A stretch of 64,000 bases of DNA. It comes from an uncultured Paracoccaceae bacterium (GTDB lineage Bacteria; Pseudomonadota; Alphaproteobacteria; Rhodobacterales; Rhodobacteraceae). The position numbers were made by a program, and so were the translations under genes. The notes under the pieces were generated by a model, which was not told the DNA's origin, ran no database searches, and saw nothing but the letters and a program-made list of their open reading frames with translations. Shown in pieces: positions 8,672 through 16,828 of the stretch (position 1 is the first letter of the stretch; every line of letters begins with the position of its first letter). The DNA lies in assembly GCA_947499635.1 (NCBI GenBank), contig CANMPD010000006.1, positions 142,659 to 206,658 on the forward strand. The letters run 5' to 3'.

Positions 8672-8937
8672 TGGACGCGACGCAGGTATTGCGCCTCGGC
8701 TGGCTCATAGAGGCGGTCTTTCAGACCAAAGCGGATCTGCATTTCAACGCGCGCCATGTTTTTGAGGCAAAAGAGCAGGCTTTCGGGGTCAATATCACCC
8801 CCTGCAACGACCTGGTCGTAATGAGCCCGGTCATCGCCCGAGAAGATCTCCCAAGGCGCTACAGCTTTCCAAAATGCGCCGTAATCACAAGGGGCCAGCC
8901 AGTCTTCCACGTCCTGAATGTCTTCAAAAATCGTCAT
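8668..8937 (-). CDS. Small acidic hypothetical protein on the opposite strand
   Basis: 89 residues, acidic and aromatic (motifs WLAPCDYGAFW and FSGDDRAHYDQ), with natural-looking codon use on this strand and no membrane segment. It is the only gene of the module on the minus strand and converges on its neighbour, overlapping by four bases. The opposite strand also has an open frame (8671-8979) preceded by AAGGAGG, but its composition is poor. I prefer this strand. It might encode a small regulator or an immunity-type protein; no family is recognised. Confidence 0.5.
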   Translation of the reverse strand: MTIFEDIQDVEDWLAPCDYGAFWKAVAPWEIFSGDDRAHYDQVVAGGDIDPESLLFCLKNMARVEMQIRFGLKDRLYEPAEAQYLRRVH

Positions 8938-8990
8938 GGCCCCAGTCTAACAGATCACGCCCCCAGCGCGCAAATTTGAGGAGACATATC

Positions 8991-9521
8991 ATGTCGTTAT
9001 CCATTGAATACACTGTTCGAGAAACCCACCGTGTGGCCTTGCAAGAAAACCTAAAACGCAAGCTTAAAACCCAAGCTGAGTTTGATCGCTACGGCGCAAT
9101 TGCCCGCGATGCTGCGCAGCGGATTGACCAAGAAAAAGACGCCTATCGTGCGGATTATTCCAAACGCTTGAGCACGGCGCACGAAGTGGTCCTGCGCGAA
9201 CAAACCGCCCGCCACTTAGAGCATCCCAAACCGGATTGGGCCGTCGATGCGCCACCAAGCGCGGATAGACTTGAGATCTTGGCCCGCAACCGCGTTCAGG
9301 CCGATCACGAACAGCGCATCGCGGCGATCCGCACGGATGAGGTCGATCAATATAAGGCCCTGCGCAACGACTGCCAAAGCCGAGCGGCGCGCGAGATCCA
9401 AGCCCGTGATCTGCGCCAAGATCACGCCAAAGAGGCCTTTGCCACCGCCAATCAAATCTCACCCCATGAGGCGCAGATGCGCGCGCAGGTCCAGCGCCGC
9501 TCTGGCCCCTCCCATTCCTAA
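8991..9521 (+). CDS. Charged helical protein, mobile element
   Basis: 176 residues from ATG 8991 (ribosome site GAGGAGA). The protein is almost wholly charged and helical, with many Arg/Gln/Glu and heptad-like spacing, suggesting a coiled-coil. There is no signal peptide or membrane segment. Such proteins near coupling ATPases sometimes bind DNA or the relaxosome, but no motif proves this. The following gene starts 20 bases downstream in the same direction. Confidence 0.6.
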   Translation: MSLSIEYTVRETHRVALQENLKRKLKTQAEFDRYGAIARDAAQRIDQEKDAYRADYSKRLSTAHEVVLREQTARHLEHPKPDWAVDAPPSADRLEILARNRVQADHEQRIAAIRTDEVDQYKALRNDCQSRAAREIQARDLRQDHAKEAFATANQISPHEAQMRAQVQRRSGPSHS

Positions 9522-9541
9522 CAAACTTGAAAGGACAGACG

Positions 9542-10156
9542 ATGACGCACCCAGCCGATGATAAAAGCAACTCCCTTCAGACGGCCCGCGAGAGCTTCTC
9601 AGGCAAAGGCATGAGCGAAACTCAACTGGTCACAGCGGTTGCGATTGCAGACATACTCCACGCTGAGATCCAAAACAGCGGCTCCTTTGTTGAGAAACTC
9701 ACGGACTATAGTCACGCTTTTGCACGTAGCGAACGCTTTGATGCCATGCGCGCAGAGACTATGATCCGCGATATCTACACGGCCACGCGCGGGCAATCGA
9801 TGAATCAGACCCGCGAAGGGCTGAAGGCCGCAGAGCGCAATTTGCCAGAAAATGCCCAAACTCGGGCTTTAGCCTGCGCCGAAAGTATCGGCTCTCTGAT
9901 CCAAGCGCCGCCAACACAGCCGTTTTACAAAGCCTATGATCGTGCCGCTGTCACCCTATCGCGCGAGTTCGCCATCACACAAGCCGCCGCCAAGACCATG
10001 ATGAGTGATGCATACAAGGATATGCACGCACGCGATCTTTATGAGGCCGGAAAAGAGCAAGAAGAGCAGTTCCACAAACCTGCACGCGCGGCGGAGATTG
10101 CGCAACGCAGGTCCTGCCAAGTTCAAAAACACTCCCCACGCCAAAGCCGCAGCTAG
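9542..10156 (+). CDS. Helical hypothetical protein, mobile element
   Basis: 204 residues from ATG 9542, chosen for the GAAAGGA site upstream rather than an ATG at 9527. The protein is predicted to be mostly alpha-helical, soluble and mixed-charge, with no recognised domain. It resembles the preceding protein in character (many Arg, Glu, Gln and Ala), and the two may work together. It is the last of the module before the gene pair that includes the recombinase. Confidence 0.6.
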   Translation: MTHPADDKSNSLQTARESFSGKGMSETQLVTAVAIADILHAEIQNSGSFVEKLTDYSHAFARSERFDAMRAETMIRDIYTATRGQSMNQTREGLKAAERNLPENAQTRALACAESIGSLIQAPPTQPFYKAYDRAAVTLSREFAITQAAAKTMMSDAYKDMHARDLYEAGKEQEEQFHKPARAAEIAQRRSCQVQKHSPRQSRS

Positions 10157-10289
10157 CAAGGCTCAGCGCGCAGGTCATTGAAACCAATACAGAAAACACT
10201 TGGCGGATCTCATATTTTATGTTCTCTTTTTGTACTTATCAGTTGAAGGGGATGAGCAAGCCAGAAAACATAAAGAGAAAGGACCAAAG

Positions 10290-10580
10290 ATGTCGCCCCC
10301 GAAGACACCACCTCCAAAACCCACACCGCCCAGCCTGCATCTAAACTGGCAGGACTGGCTGCCCTATCTGGAGGACAACGATGCAAGCGACGCGGAAAAG
10401 CGTCAGCTCATCGAAACCCTCTGGTCCATCATTCTCGGCTTCGTCGATCTCGGCTGGGAGGTCGGGAACGGCGCGCCCACTACTGATGAAACCGGTGGAC
10501 AAACACTGGACATCACCGACGCTTTGCGCGCGGCTGTGCTATACTCAAAAGAACAAGACACAGAACAGGAGGCCCCATGA
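10290..10580 (+). CDS. Small protein translationally coupled to the serine recombinase
   Basis: 96 residues from ATG 10290 (ribosome site AAAGGA). The frame is open back to 10200, but the upstream part is hydrophobic with no ribosome site. A Pro/Lys-rich N-terminus (KTPPPKPTPP) leads to an acidic helical domain with DWLPYLEDND and WSIILGFVDLGWEVG. It overlaps the recombinase start by four bases (ATGA), so the two are made together. It could be a recombination directionality factor or an accessory protein, inferred only from position; most known directionality factors are small and basic, which this is not. Confidence 0.6.
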   Translation: MSPPKTPPPKPTPPSLHLNWQDWLPYLEDNDASDAEKRQLIETLWSIILGFVDLGWEVGNGAPTTDETGGQTLDITDALRAAVLYSKEQDTEQEAP

Positions 10581-12199
10581 CCAATCAAAACCGTAAAGCA
10601 TTGATTTATTGCAGGGTCTCCTCAAAGGGACAGGAAAAAGACGGTCACGGTTTAGAATCCCAAGAAACCCGCTGCCGTCAATTTGCCGAAGCCAAAGGCT
10701 ATGAGGTCGTCATGGTGTTTCCCGATACGATCTCAGGTGCGGGCAGCTTTATGAAGCGGCCCGGTATGGTGGCTTTGCTGTCGTTTTTAGATGCGCAGCC
10801 TGATGAAGAATTTGCGGTCATTTTTGACGATCTCAAGCGCGCAAGCCGCGACACACGCGCGTTTTTGGATCTGCGCGAAGCGTTCCGTCAGCGCAATGTC
10901 ATCGTTGAATGTTTAAACTTCAAATTTGACGACACTCCAGAGGGGGAGTTCATTGAAACCATCATCGCCGCCCAAGGCGCGCTAGAGCGCAAGCAAAACC
11001 AACGGCAAGTCTCGCAGAAGATGAAGGCGCGGATGGAAAGCGGCTATTATGTGCATGCCGCTCCCATCGGCTACAAGTATGTATCAGTTAAAGGGCGGGG
11101 TAAAATGCTGTTCCCGGATGAGCCTTTGGCGAAGATCATTCGTGAAGCTTTTGACGGCTATGCCAATGGACGGTTCGGGTCGCAGGCCGAAGTAACGCGC
11201 TTCTTCGAGACATTCCCAGAGTTCCCCCGCAATAAGCATGGCCGTGTGGTGCAGCAGCGTACTGCCGATATCCTGACCCATCCGGTCTACACTGGCCATA
11301 TTCATTCCGAGCACTACACCATCAACTGGCTCAAGGCCCAACATGAGGCCATCGTCTCGCTGGACACCTTTGAGCGTGTACAGGCCAAACGTCGCTGCGC
11401 AACCTACGCGCCCAAGCGGTCCAATATTGGAGACGACTTCGCCCTGCGCGGGACCATTGTCTGTGGCTGCTGCGATACCCCGCTACGGTCTTCCTGGAGC
11501 ACCGGTCACAGCAAACGCTACCCCTATTATCTCTGTCAGACCAAAAGCTGCGAAGCCTATGGCAAGTCCATCCCGCGTGACAAGGTAGAAAGCCAAGTTG
11601 GCGATTTGATCAAAACGCTGCAGCCGACTCGCAACCTAATCACACTCGCCACAGCCATGTTCCGCCAAGCTTGGGCTGCGCGTCAATCTCAGGCCCAAGC
11701 GGTACGCATATCGGCCAAAACGGAAGCCCTGCGCCTAGACAAAGAAATCAACGCTGTGCTCGACCGCATTATGTCTGCCAGTAACAACGCCATCATTCGA
11801 CGCTATGAAGACAAGGTGGAAATGCTAGAACACCAGAAGGCCATGATGCTTGAGAAATTGGACAATCAAAGCGAACCAAAAGGCGGGTTCGAAGAAAAAC
11901 TAGAACTCGCGCTGCGATTCCTCGCAAACCCGGGGAAGATATGGGAAAACGGAGGCATTCAAACCCGCAGACTGGTCCTAAAACTCGCCTTCACCACCCC
12001 CATTACATACTGCCCAAAAGAAGGTGCTAGAACTCCGGTATTATCCTTACCGTTCAAAGCCTTAGACGCATGTAGACATGGGAAATTCTTAAATGGTGCG
12101 GTCGAGAAGACTCGAACTTCCACGGGTGTTACCCCACAGCGACCTCAACGCTGCGCGTCTACCAATTCCGCCACGACCGCACTATATCAGGCTTGGTGA
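10577..12199 (+). CDS. Large serine recombinase (integrase) reading into tRNA-Leu
   Basis: 540 residues. The N-terminal catalytic domain has YCRVSS (11-16) with the nucleophilic serine, then the recombinase domain (PIGYKYV, GSQAEVTRFF, VYTGHI) and a zinc-ribbon starting CGCC and continuing to LCQTKSCEAYGK, followed by a coiled-coil. This is the architecture of integrases that insert phages or integrative elements at a single site. The last 35 or so codons run antisense through the whole tRNA-Leu gene, so the natural C-terminus is probably near residue 505 and the rest is supplied by the target. The integrase therefore sits at the right end of the element, next to its attachment site. Confidence 0.92.
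   Translation: MTNQNRKALIYCRVSSKGQEKDGHGLESQETRCRQFAEAKGYEVVMVFPDTISGAGSFMKRPGMVALLSFLDAQPDEEFAVIFDDLKRASRDTRAFLDLREAFRQRNVIVECLNFKFDDTPEGEFIETIIAAQGALERKQNQRQVSQKMKARMESGYYVHAAPIGYKYVSVKGRGKMLFPDEPLAKIIREAFDGYANGRFGSQAEVTRFFETFPEFPRNKHGRVVQQRTADILTHPVYTGHIHSEHYTINWLKAQHEAIVSLDTFERVQAKRRCATYAPKRSNIGDDFALRGTIVCGCCDTPLRSSWSTGHSKRYPYYLCQTKSCEAYGKSIPRDKVESQVGDLIKTLQPTRNLITLATAMFRQAWAARQSQAQAVRISAKTEALRLDKEINAVLDRIMSASNNAIIRRYEDKVEMLEHQKAMMLEKLDNQSEPKGGFEEKLELALRFLANPGKIWENGGIQTRRLVLKLAFTTPITYCPKEGARTPVLSLPFKALDACRHGKFLNGAVEKTRTSTGVTPQRPQRCASTNSATTALYQAW
12094..12180 (-). tRNA. tRNA-Leu (anticodon GAG)
   Basis: 87 bases with a full cloverleaf: acceptor GCGGTCG paired with CGACCGC, anticodon stem CAGCG/CGCTG around TTGAGGT (anticodon GAG), a long variable arm typical of leucine tRNA, T-loop TTCGAGT, and encoded CCA. 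Its 3' end faces the recombinase gene, so it is the likely integration target of the left island. The tRNA remains intact after integration, as expected when the element carries a copy of the 3' end. Confidence 0.93.
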
Positions 12200-12299
12200 G
12201 GGGCGTATAAACGAGCAGTTCGTCAATGTGAAGAGGGTAATGTTTGATATTCTTCGAAAATCGCCAATATTATAGGTAGTTTATTCAAGGTATACATCC

Positions 12300-12334
12300 C
12301 ATATGCGGAAAATCTGTACCCATTCCCGCATATG
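12300..12334. repeat. Inverted repeat CATATGCGG ... CCGCATATG
   Basis: A perfect 9-bp inverted repeat (12,300-12,308 and 12,326-12,334) separated by 17 bases. It may be a protein-binding site or a leftover attachment or transposon end. No T-run follows, so it is not a terminator. Confidence 0.55.
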
Positions 12335-12487
12335 GATATGGTTTGACATTGGTCGCCAAAACTAAAGCTTGGTAAAGTGACAGTTATTGGCATTGGTTGG
12401 GCTGGTAGGGTTCCTCCTCAATTTGCTGCCGCTTTGGGTAATAAAACCTTCTCTGGCTGGCCTAGGGGAAATAGATGATTTGCTCCG

Positions 12488-12772
12488 CAGTTGAGTGATG
12501 TTCGTGCCGTGCTGTCGCAATTTTATGCCACCTCTCGTTCCCGCTTAAACGACTTTCCGTTCGAACGCGGTTGGGTTCCTTCAATTTAATGTCGGGTAGA
12601 ATTTCCATGGATTCTAGAATTCACTAACGTAATCAAAGCTGCGTTAGGGTTATCTTCATGTACCGTGCTGGAGAGGCACGTAGTCAAGAGAGATGCGGCA
12701 ACCGTTGCTTTTAATGACTTGGAAGTCATTGCAGACGCCTTTATGCACAGGTTATTAGATATACGCGTTTAA
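12488..12772 (+). pseudogene. Decayed coding remnant, family unknown
   Basis: Two open stretches in different frames read like one broken protein: 34 codons at 12,488-12,589 (includes SQFYATSRSRLNDFPFERGW) and 47 codons at 12,632-12,772 (includes AATVAFNDLEVIADAFMHR). Neither has a ribosome site, and stops and frameshifts separate them. The composition is that of a real protein. I cannot name the family. Confidence 0.4.
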
Positions 12773-12838
12773 GTGTAATCCGCTTATCTTGCTTAACCCC
12801 GCCGCGCTGCACGCGCAGTGACGTTGTAATAAGAGAGT

Positions 12839-13498
12839 ATGCCTGTGGTAGAATGGATCAACTCTGATACCTTGGTTTCATACGAGGAAGCCGCAGAGTC
12901 TATGGAAGCGCGGGCCGAAGCGATCGCTGCAGGAGAGGCAGAGGAATGCATTTGGCTGCTTGAACATCCACCGCTTTATACCGCAGGTACGTCAGCCAAG
13001 CAGGAAGATCTGACAGATCCCGACCGCTTTCCGGTGTTCGCCACCAAGCGGGGGGGGCAATATACATATCACGGGCCCGGTCAGCGTGTTGTCTATGTTA
13101 TGCTGGATCTCAATAAACGTGGAAAAGATGTCCGCGATTTTGTCAAGAGATTGGAACGGTGGGTTATTCTGGCGTTAGAGGAATTTAACATCACCGGCCA
13201 TATTCGTGATGGGCGCGTGGGGGTTTGGGTTGAGCGCCCTGATAAGCCATTGATGCTGAACGGTCAGGTGAGCGAGGATAAAATCGCGGCCATTGGCATC
13301 AGGCTGCGTAAATGGGTCAGCTTTCACGGGATTTCCATCAATGTAGAGCCCGATCTAGACCACTTTGATGGCATCGTTCCCTGTGGGATTACTGAATTTG
13401 GCGTAACCAGTCTTGTGGACTTAGGGTTGCCGGTTGGTATGGATGAGGTCGATGTCGCCCTCAAACGGAGCTTTGAGATCGCATTTGCCCCTAATTAG
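12839..13498 (+). CDS. lipB: Octanoyl-(lipoyl) transferase LipB
   Basis: 219 residues. Transfers octanoyl groups from acyl carrier protein to the lipoyl domains of 2-oxo acid dehydrogenases and the glycine-cleavage H protein, the first step of lipoate assembly. Family signatures are present: [12 protein letters not shown] (71-82), the conserved lysine K148 in DKIAAIGIR, and the acyl-accepting cysteine C182 in VPCGI. Length is normal for the family. It stands alone, with a terminator at 13,644, and converges with the HIT gene. Confidence 0.95.
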   Translation: MPVVEWINSDTLVSYEEAAESMEARAEAIAAGEAEECIWLLEHPPLYTAGTSAKQEDLTDPDRFPVFATKRGGQYTYHGPGQRVVYVMLDLNKRGKDVRDFVKRLERWVILALEEFNITGHIRDGRVGVWVERPDKPLMLNGQVSEDKIAAIGIRLRKWVSFHGISINVEPDLDHFDGIVPCGITEFGVTSLVDLGLPVGMDEVDVALKRSFEIAFAPN

Positions 13499-13643
13499 TA
13501 CTTTTTACTGAGGTCCCTAGCTTGTCATGATCTTCGGAGGCCTTAAGCGATTGCCTTTTGCTAAGCAGGGGTGGCCATCAGTTGCAGATAACGACAGATG
13601 TAGCGATAACTGATATGGATAGCTGTGTTGTGCCGCCGGAATT

Positions 13644-13668
13644 CCCCGCCCAGATGAGGCGGGGTTTT
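13644..13668 (+). terminator. Rho-independent terminator after lipB
   Basis: CCCCGCC (13,644-13,650) pairs with GGCGGGG (13,658-13,664) across a 7-base loop, followed by TTTT. It lies 146 bases after the lipB stop and just before the convergent HIT gene. Confidence 0.8.
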
Positions 13669-13688
13669 GTCGTGATCGTATGAGGGCA

Positions 13689-14102
13689 TTACACAGCTGC
13701 GCGTATCATATCCCCGTGTTTTGCAATTGCTTCCATATCACCCATCTGCCCTGCAGGACGTAGAGCCACGCCGTCGAGACGCGGTAACACGTGGAAGTGT
13801 AAGTGAAAAACTTCCTGCCCTCCTGCAGTTTCGTTGAACTGTTGGATCGTCACACCGTCGGCATCAAAAGCAGCTTTAGACGCAATGGCAAGCTTTTGCA
13901 CTGTGCGAATGACGGCCTCCAACTGGGCGGGAGATGCGTCCAGAGTATTGCGACAGGGGGTCTTAGGGATTACCAAAAGGTGACCGTCCGCGCGTGGCAT
14001 GATATCCATAAAGGCCAGAGTTTCGTCATCTTCATAAACACGTGTTGCGGGGATTTCACCACGCAGGATTTTCGCAAAGATATTCTCGGGATCATAAGTC
14101 AT
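13689..14102 (-). CDS. HIT-family nucleotide hydrolase/transferase
   Basis: 137 residues. ATG 14,102 is chosen because GCAGGTG lies just upstream; an ATG at 14,117 is also in frame. The histidine triad is H100-L-H102-F-H104, with IFAKILRGEIP (8-18) and IMPRADGHLLVIPK (34-47) typical of the HINT/Hit branch. These proteins hydrolyse or transfer AMP-linked phosphoramidates; the physiological substrate here is not known. The gene runs towards lipB and is probably monocistronic. Confidence 0.9.
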   Translation of the reverse strand: MTYDPENIFAKILRGEIPATRVYEDDETLAFMDIMPRADGHLLVIPKTPCRNTLDASPAQLEAVIRTVQKLAIASKAAFDADGVTIQQFNETAGGQEVFHLHFHVLPRLDGVALRPAGQMGDMEAIAKHGDMIRAAV

Positions 14103-14221
14103 ATTTGACACCTGCATTTCTTAGATATGGATTGTTCATGATCTTTGCATGAGATGAGGTCAAGTTGGACCGTAAAACGCCCGCAAGAAACGCGTATGAT
14201 GTTAGGGTGCGACAATTAAAC

Positions 14222-14235
14222 TTGATCTAGATCAA
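14222..14235 (+). promoter_or_regulatory. Perfect FNR/FixK-type box upstream of ctaD
   Basis: TTGATCTAGATCAA is a perfect palindrome that matches the TTGAT-N4-ATCAA consensus for oxygen-responsive FNR/FnrL/FixK regulators. It lies about 110 bases before the ctaD start, inside the 240-base spacer shared with the divergent HIT gene. Oxygen-dependent control of the oxidase is therefore likely. Confidence 0.75.
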
Positions 14236-14344
14236 ACTCAAACGTTGATGGGTTACGATTGGCACACTAGTCTTTGATAAGACGTAGCTTGTCGAGAGTG
14301 CTTCTCTGACAGCTTGGGGAGATCTATAAACGGAGGTACCGAAT

Positions 14345-16003
14345 ATGGTAGACGCAGCCATCCAAAGTGACGGCCACGCAGACGAACGAGATTTCTTTAC
14401 GCGCTGGTTCATGAGTACGAACCATAAAGATATTGGAATTCTGTATCTCATAGTTTCCGCATTGACGGGATTTGTTTCGGTTGCATTCACCGTATATATG
14501 CGCCTCGAGCTAATGGAGCCGGGTGTCCAATACATGTGTATGGAGGGGTTCGCTTCTGATCCTTGTACACCGAACGGACATTTGTGGAATGTTTTGATCA
14601 CAGGTCATGGCATCTTGATGATGTTCTTTGTGGTTATTCCGGCGCTATTTGGCGGCTTTGGTAACTATTTCATGCCGTTACAGATTGGCGCGCCAGATAT
14701 GGCGTTCCCACGTCTCAATAACCTTAGTTTTTGGATGTATGTAACAGGTACAGCGCTTGCTATTTGTTCAGTATTTGCGCCTGGAGGAAATGATCAGCTT
14801 GGCTCTGGGGTCGGGTGGGTGCTCTATCCACCGCTGTCGGTGAATGAAGGCGGCTATTCGATGGACCTCGCGATCTTTGCGGTCCACGTGTCTGGTGCCT
14901 CATCTATCTTGGGTGCGATCAACATCATCACCACATTTCTGAATATGCGTGCGCCGGGAATGACTCTGTTCAAAGTACCGCTGTTTGCATGGTCGGTCTT
15001 TGTGACGGCATGGTTGATTTTGCTGTCGTTACCCGTTTTGGCAGGCGCGATTACCATGCTTTTGATGGATCGCAATTTTGGGTTCACCTTCTTTGATCCT
15101 GCTGGTGGTGGTGATCCGATTTTGTATCAGCATATCTTGTGGTTCTTTGGCCATCCCGAGGTGTATATCGTTATCTTGCCAGGGTTTGGTATCATTAGCC
15201 ATGTGATTGCAACATTTTCACGCAAGCCGGTATTTGGCTATTTGCCCATGGTTTGGGCTATTATTGCGATTGGTGTATTGGGGTTCGTCGTCTGGGCGCA
15301 CCATATGTACACGGTCGGTATGTCGCTGAACCAACAGGCTTATTTTATGTTGGCGACTATGGTCATTGCCGTGCCCACTGGCGTAAAAGTCTTTTCGTGG
15401 ATCGCGACAATGTGGGGTGGGTCGATCGAGTTTAAGGCGCCGATGATGTTCGCCTTTGGCTTTTTGTTCCTGTTCACGGTTGGCGGTGTCACCGGTGTGG
15501 TTCTGTCTCAGGCTGCGGTCGATCGTGCGTATCATGATACGTATTATGTGGTTGCACATTTTCATTATGTGATGAGCTTAGGCGCCGTTTTTGCCATTTT
15601 CTCAGGGATCTATTTTTACTTCGGTAAAATGACGGGGCGCCATTACAATGAACTAGGGGCGCAAATTCATTTCTGGATGTTTTTTGTAGGCGCAAACCTG
15701 ACGTTCTTCCCTCAGCATTTCTTGGGACGCCAGGGCATGCCACGGCGTTACATCGATTACCCTGAAGGCTTCGCATTCTGGAATGCGGTTTCGTCGTGGG
15801 GTGCGTTTTTGTCCTTTGCATCCTTTGTTTTGTTTTTCGGTGTTGTGATTTATTCCCTGATGCGCGGGGCACGTGTCACCGAGAACAATTATTGGAATGA
15901 ATATGCTGATACGTTGGAATGGACACTACCATGCCCTCCGCCTGAGCATACATTCGAAACTCTGCCAAAGCAGGAAGACTGGGACAAGCAACACGCCCAT
16001 TAA
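14345..16003 (+). CDS. ctaD: Cytochrome c oxidase (aa3-type) subunit I
   Basis: 552 residues with twelve membrane helices. This is the catalytic subunit of the proton-pumping aa3 oxidase in the inner membrane, which takes electrons from cytochrome c and reduces oxygen. The metal ligands are all visible: H88 (low-spin heme a), H270-PEVY274 (CuB histidine with the cross-linked tyrosine), H319-H320 (CuB), and H405/H407 (hemes) in [10 protein letters not shown]. The other subunits are not adjacent, which is common in Rhodobacterales. It has an FNR-type box upstream, an SD GGAGG, and its own terminator. Confidence 0.97.
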   Translation: MVDAAIQSDGHADERDFFTRWFMSTNHKDIGILYLIVSALTGFVSVAFTVYMRLELMEPGVQYMCMEGFASDPCTPNGHLWNVLITGHGILMMFFVVIPALFGGFGNYFMPLQIGAPDMAFPRLNNLSFWMYVTGTALAICSVFAPGGNDQLGSGVGWVLYPPLSVNEGGYSMDLAIFAVHVSGASSILGAINIITTFLNMRAPGMTLFKVPLFAWSVFVTAWLILLSLPVLAGAITMLLMDRNFGFTFFDPAGGGDPILYQHILWFFGHPEVYIVILPGFGIISHVIATFSRKPVFGYLPMVWAIIAIGVLGFVVWAHHMYTVGMSLNQQAYFMLATMVIAVPTGVKVFSWIATMWGGSIEFKAPMMFAFGFLFLFTVGGVTGVVLSQAAVDRAYHDTYYVVAHFHYVMSLGAVFAIFSGIYFYFGKMTGRHYNELGAQIHFWMFFVGANLTFFPQHFLGRQGMPRRYIDYPEGFAFWNAVSSWGAFLSFASFVLFFGVVIYSLMRGARVTENNYWNEYADTLEWTLPCPPPEHTFETLPKQEDWDKQHAH

Positions 16004-16024
16004 ATTTTTGGTAGAACATATTTT

Positions 16025-16053
16025 AAAGCCCTGGATTTTATCTGGGGCTTTTT
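16025..16053 (+). terminator. Rho-independent terminator after ctaD
   Basis: AAAGCCC (16,025-16,031) pairs with GGGCTTT (16,045-16,051), followed by more T, 22 bases after the ctaD stop. Confidence 0.8.
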
Positions 16054-16116
16054 GCTTTGACTTGGTCTATTGCGATGTTGCGTTGACCTTACTGTATTTT
16101 TCCGGATAGTTAGCGG

Positions 16117-16776
16117 ATGCTTCAATATCCCACCTTATGGTCGTTTCGGCGATGCCCTTATGCGATGCGTGCCCGTCTGGGCATCTTATCTGCAGGGCTC
16201 AAGGTCGAATTGCGAGAGATTATTTTACGTGCCAAACCTGAGGCTTTTCTGGAGACATCGCCTTCGGCCACAGTTCCCGCATTACGGCTAAGTGATCAGG
16301 TTCTAGACGAAAGTTTGGATATTATGGTCTGGGCTTTGCGCCAAAACGATCCATTGGCGCTTTTGGATATGCCGGATGACGGGTGGGATCTTATCCAAGC
16401 TAACGATGGCCCGTATAAAGCTGCGCTGGATCATACGAAATACGCCACGCGCTATCCTGACTTGGATCACGTTGCAGAACGTGCGGTGGCCAGCGCGTAT
16501 CTCGTTGCTTTGGAGGAGCGTTTGCAAGGGCAGATGTGGCTGTTCGGAGAGCAACCTAAACTCGCAGATTTGGCGATTTTACCTTTTGTACGTCAATTCG
16601 CTAATATTGATCGTGCGTGGTTTGATGTTCAAGATTGGTCAAGCTTACGAGCATGGTTGGATCGTTTTACGGACAGTGTGATGTTTGCGCAAATTATGCC
16701 TAAGTTTCCCCCTTGGAGCCAAGGGGACGCGCCCGTATTGTTTGGTGACGTTGCGGACCATTCACAATCCGTATGA
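16117..16776 (+). CDS. Glutathione S-transferase family protein
   Basis: 219 residues. The N-terminal thioredoxin-fold domain has the CPYAMRAR motif (13-20), with C13 as the candidate active-site residue, and ATVPALRL as the glutathione-contact cis-proline region. An all-helical C-terminal domain follows. The cysteine and overall layout resemble omega/beta-type and stringent-starvation-like GSTs rather than classic detoxifying types. The start is ATG 16,117 with only a weak GCGGA upstream. Substrate is unknown. Confidence 0.85.
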   Translation: MLQYPTLWSFRRCPYAMRARLGILSAGLKVELREIILRAKPEAFLETSPSATVPALRLSDQVLDESLDIMVWALRQNDPLALLDMPDDGWDLIQANDGPYKAALDHTKYATRYPDLDHVAERAVASAYLVALEERLQGQMWLFGEQPKLADLAILPFVRQFANIDRAWFDVQDWSSLRAWLDRFTDSVMFAQIMPKFPPWSQGDAPVLFGDVADHSQSV

Positions 16777-16828
16777 TCTACGCTAGGGCTGCGGCAACTA
16801 CTCTAATGATCCGAAGTGGAACCGGGAA

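Larger units (their letters stand above)
12200..12838. other. Eroded, gene-poor region between tRNA-Leu and lipB
   Basis: About 640 bases with no intact gene. It contains a 9-bp inverted repeat (12,300-12,334) and fragments of a dead gene (12,488-12,772). The last 60 bases probably include the lipB promoter. Confidence 0.6.

Noticed and set aside
8671..8979. Plus-strand frame with perfect AAGGAGG ribosome site
   Set aside because: The translation has no natural protein composition, while the opposite strand (8668-8937) does. Kept as a question in the findings, not as a gene.
12093..12275. Open frame across tRNA-Leu
   Set aside because: It is the antisense of the tRNA and has no ribosome site or known similarity.
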